Of a stretch of DNA of 64,000 nt, positions 63,194-64,000 are shown in pieces. The translations under genes were made by a program, and so were the position numbers. Below the pieces are notes generated by a model. That model saw nothing but the letters and a program-made list of their open reading frames with translations. It was not told the origin of the DNA and did no database searches. Source of the stretch: Labrys okinawensis (GTDB lineage Bacteria; Pseudomonadota; Alphaproteobacteria; Rhizobiales; Labraceae). The stretch covers positions 62,001 through 126,000 of the forward strand of contig NZ_PUEJ01000003.1 in NCBI RefSeq assembly GCF_002982075.1, written 5' to 3'. How positions within the stretch are numbered: position 1 is the stretch's first letter; every line of letters starts with the position of its first letter.

Positions 63194-64000
63194 CCCTTCG
63201 CGGCAACTGGGCAACGCTGCTGCTGCCGATCGCAGCCGACGATGCCATCGATTCCGGTCGCCTCGGCGAGGAGATCGACATCCTGATCGCTGCTGGCGTC
63301 GACGGCATCTACTCCAACGGCACGGCCGGCGAATTCCACAACCAGACCGAAACCGAATATGAGGCGATCCAGGCTCTGCTGGCCGAAAAATGCCGGGCGG
63401 CCGGCATGCCCTTCGTGATCGGCGCCTGCCAGGGAGATCCCCGCCAGTCGCTTGAGCGGGTGCGGCGGGCGGCCGGACTGCAGCCCGCGGCCATCCAGGT
63501 CATCCTGCCGGACTGGTGGCCGGTGACCGACGAGGAGGCGATCGATTTCCTGGCGATGATGGCGGAAGCGGCACGCGAGTTGCCGCTGGTGCTCTACAAT
63601 CCGCCGCATGCCAAGAGGGTGTTGCCGCCGGAGGTGCTCGGCCGGCTCACGCAAGCGGTCCCGTCTGTCAAGGCCATCAAGCTCGCCGATGGCGACGAGG
63701 CCTGGTACGTGGCCGCGCGCCGGTATCTTGCAGGCATCGCGCTTTTCGTTCCCGGCCATCACCTCGCCACCGGCCTCAAGGCGGGCGTGGCGGCCGGCGC
63801 CTTTTCCAATGTCGCCTGCCTCAGCCCCCGCGGCGCCCAGGCCTGGGCGGATAGCATGGCCGATGACATCGGGACCGCGCTCGATCTGGAGCACCGCATC
63901 TGCCGCTTCATGGACGAGCATATCGTGCCGTTCCGGCGCGATCACGGCTATTCCAACGCCGCGCTGGACAAGCTCCTGGCCGCGATCGGGGCCTGGGGCC
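63190..64000 (+). CDS. DapA-superfamily aldolase (2), truncated by window edge
   Basis: The frame is open to the right edge (270 codons seen; about 300 expected). The active site is intact: SNGTAGEFHNQT (substrate loop), Tyr136 in LYNPPHAK and Schiff-base Lys164 in AIKLADGD. It differs clearly from the first DapA-type protein in the operon, so the two likely act on different intermediates. The start overlaps the ATPase stop by four bases. Confidence 0.9.
   Translation, partial: MTLRGNWATLLLPIAADDAIDSGRLGEEIDILIAAGVDGIYSNGTAGEFHNQTETEYEAIQALLAEKCRAAGMPFVIGACQGDPRQSLERVRRAAGLQPAAIQVILPDWWPVTDEEAIDFLAMMAEAARELPLVLYNPPHAKRVLPPEVLGRLTQAVPSVKAIKLADGDEAWYVAARRYLAGIALFVPGHHLATGLKAGVAAGAFSNVACLSPRGAQAWADSMADDIGTALDLEHRICRFMDEHIVPFRRDHGYSNAALDKLLAAIGAWG

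Overview
The window looks like a chromosomal segment of a high-GC alphaproteobacterium, most likely of the order Hyphomicrobiales (Rhizobiales). The reasons are a PdhS/PleC-like histidine kinase, the number of ABC uptake operons, GlcDEF with malate synthase G, BluB under a cobalamin riboswitch, the Maf-YacG pair, and intergenic palindromic mosaics of the RIME/REP kind known from rhizobia. Genus cannot be read from the sequence. No rRNA, tRNA, IS element, prophage or CRISPR array was found. Genes are dense and mostly intact.

Layout. 0-1.4 kb: 3' end of a sensor kinase and a ParDE-like toxin-antitoxin pair. 1.5-10.3 kb: a minus-strand catabolic operon (XRE-cupin regulator, ribose-type ABC transporter, phosphotriesterase-family hydrolase, amidotransferase-like protein, PfkB kinase, BtpA/SgcQ protein, M20 amidohydrolase) with a 39-bp dyad operator over its promoter. 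10.4-15.5 kb: riboswitch-controlled bluB, then a TerB-like protein, a secreted EF-hand protein, a membrane protein and a TPR protein. 15.6-25.2 kb: glycolate/glyoxylate genes (glcB; glcD-glcE-glcF), separated by an MFS exporter with an ArsR-type regulator and an exported hydrolase. 25.4-34.2 kb: amidotransferase, a PepSY/metal-like group, acetoacetyl-CoA synthetase, a SAM-dependent methyltransferase-fold protein and AsmA. 34.2-38.7 kb: a CUT1 sugar ABC operon. 39.1-45.3 kb: polyamine transport (potGHI) divergent from puuA/puuB-like catabolic genes, with a tandem dyad between them. 45.5-53.7 kb: SGNH hydrolase; an ATC-hydrolase-family gene with a racemase and a divergent Lrp regulator; a DUF1348-TetR pair with a double operator; maf-yacG-Ldh; SDR. 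53.8-64 kb: a divergent catabolic locus of two Gfo/Idh/MocA dehydrogenases against GntR, a Dpp-type ABC transporter and two DapA-superfamily lyases, running off the right edge.

How it works together: most of the window takes up small organic nutrients and feeds them into central metabolism, and each module carries its own local regulator and a visible operator dyad. Palindromic repeats sit just downstream of the binding-protein gene in all three ABC operons that encode one. One palindromic element is fixed in frame inside the PfkB kinase gene. The best candidates for undescribed biology are the 1.5-10.3 kb operon, the 53.8-64 kb locus and the coding palindrome.
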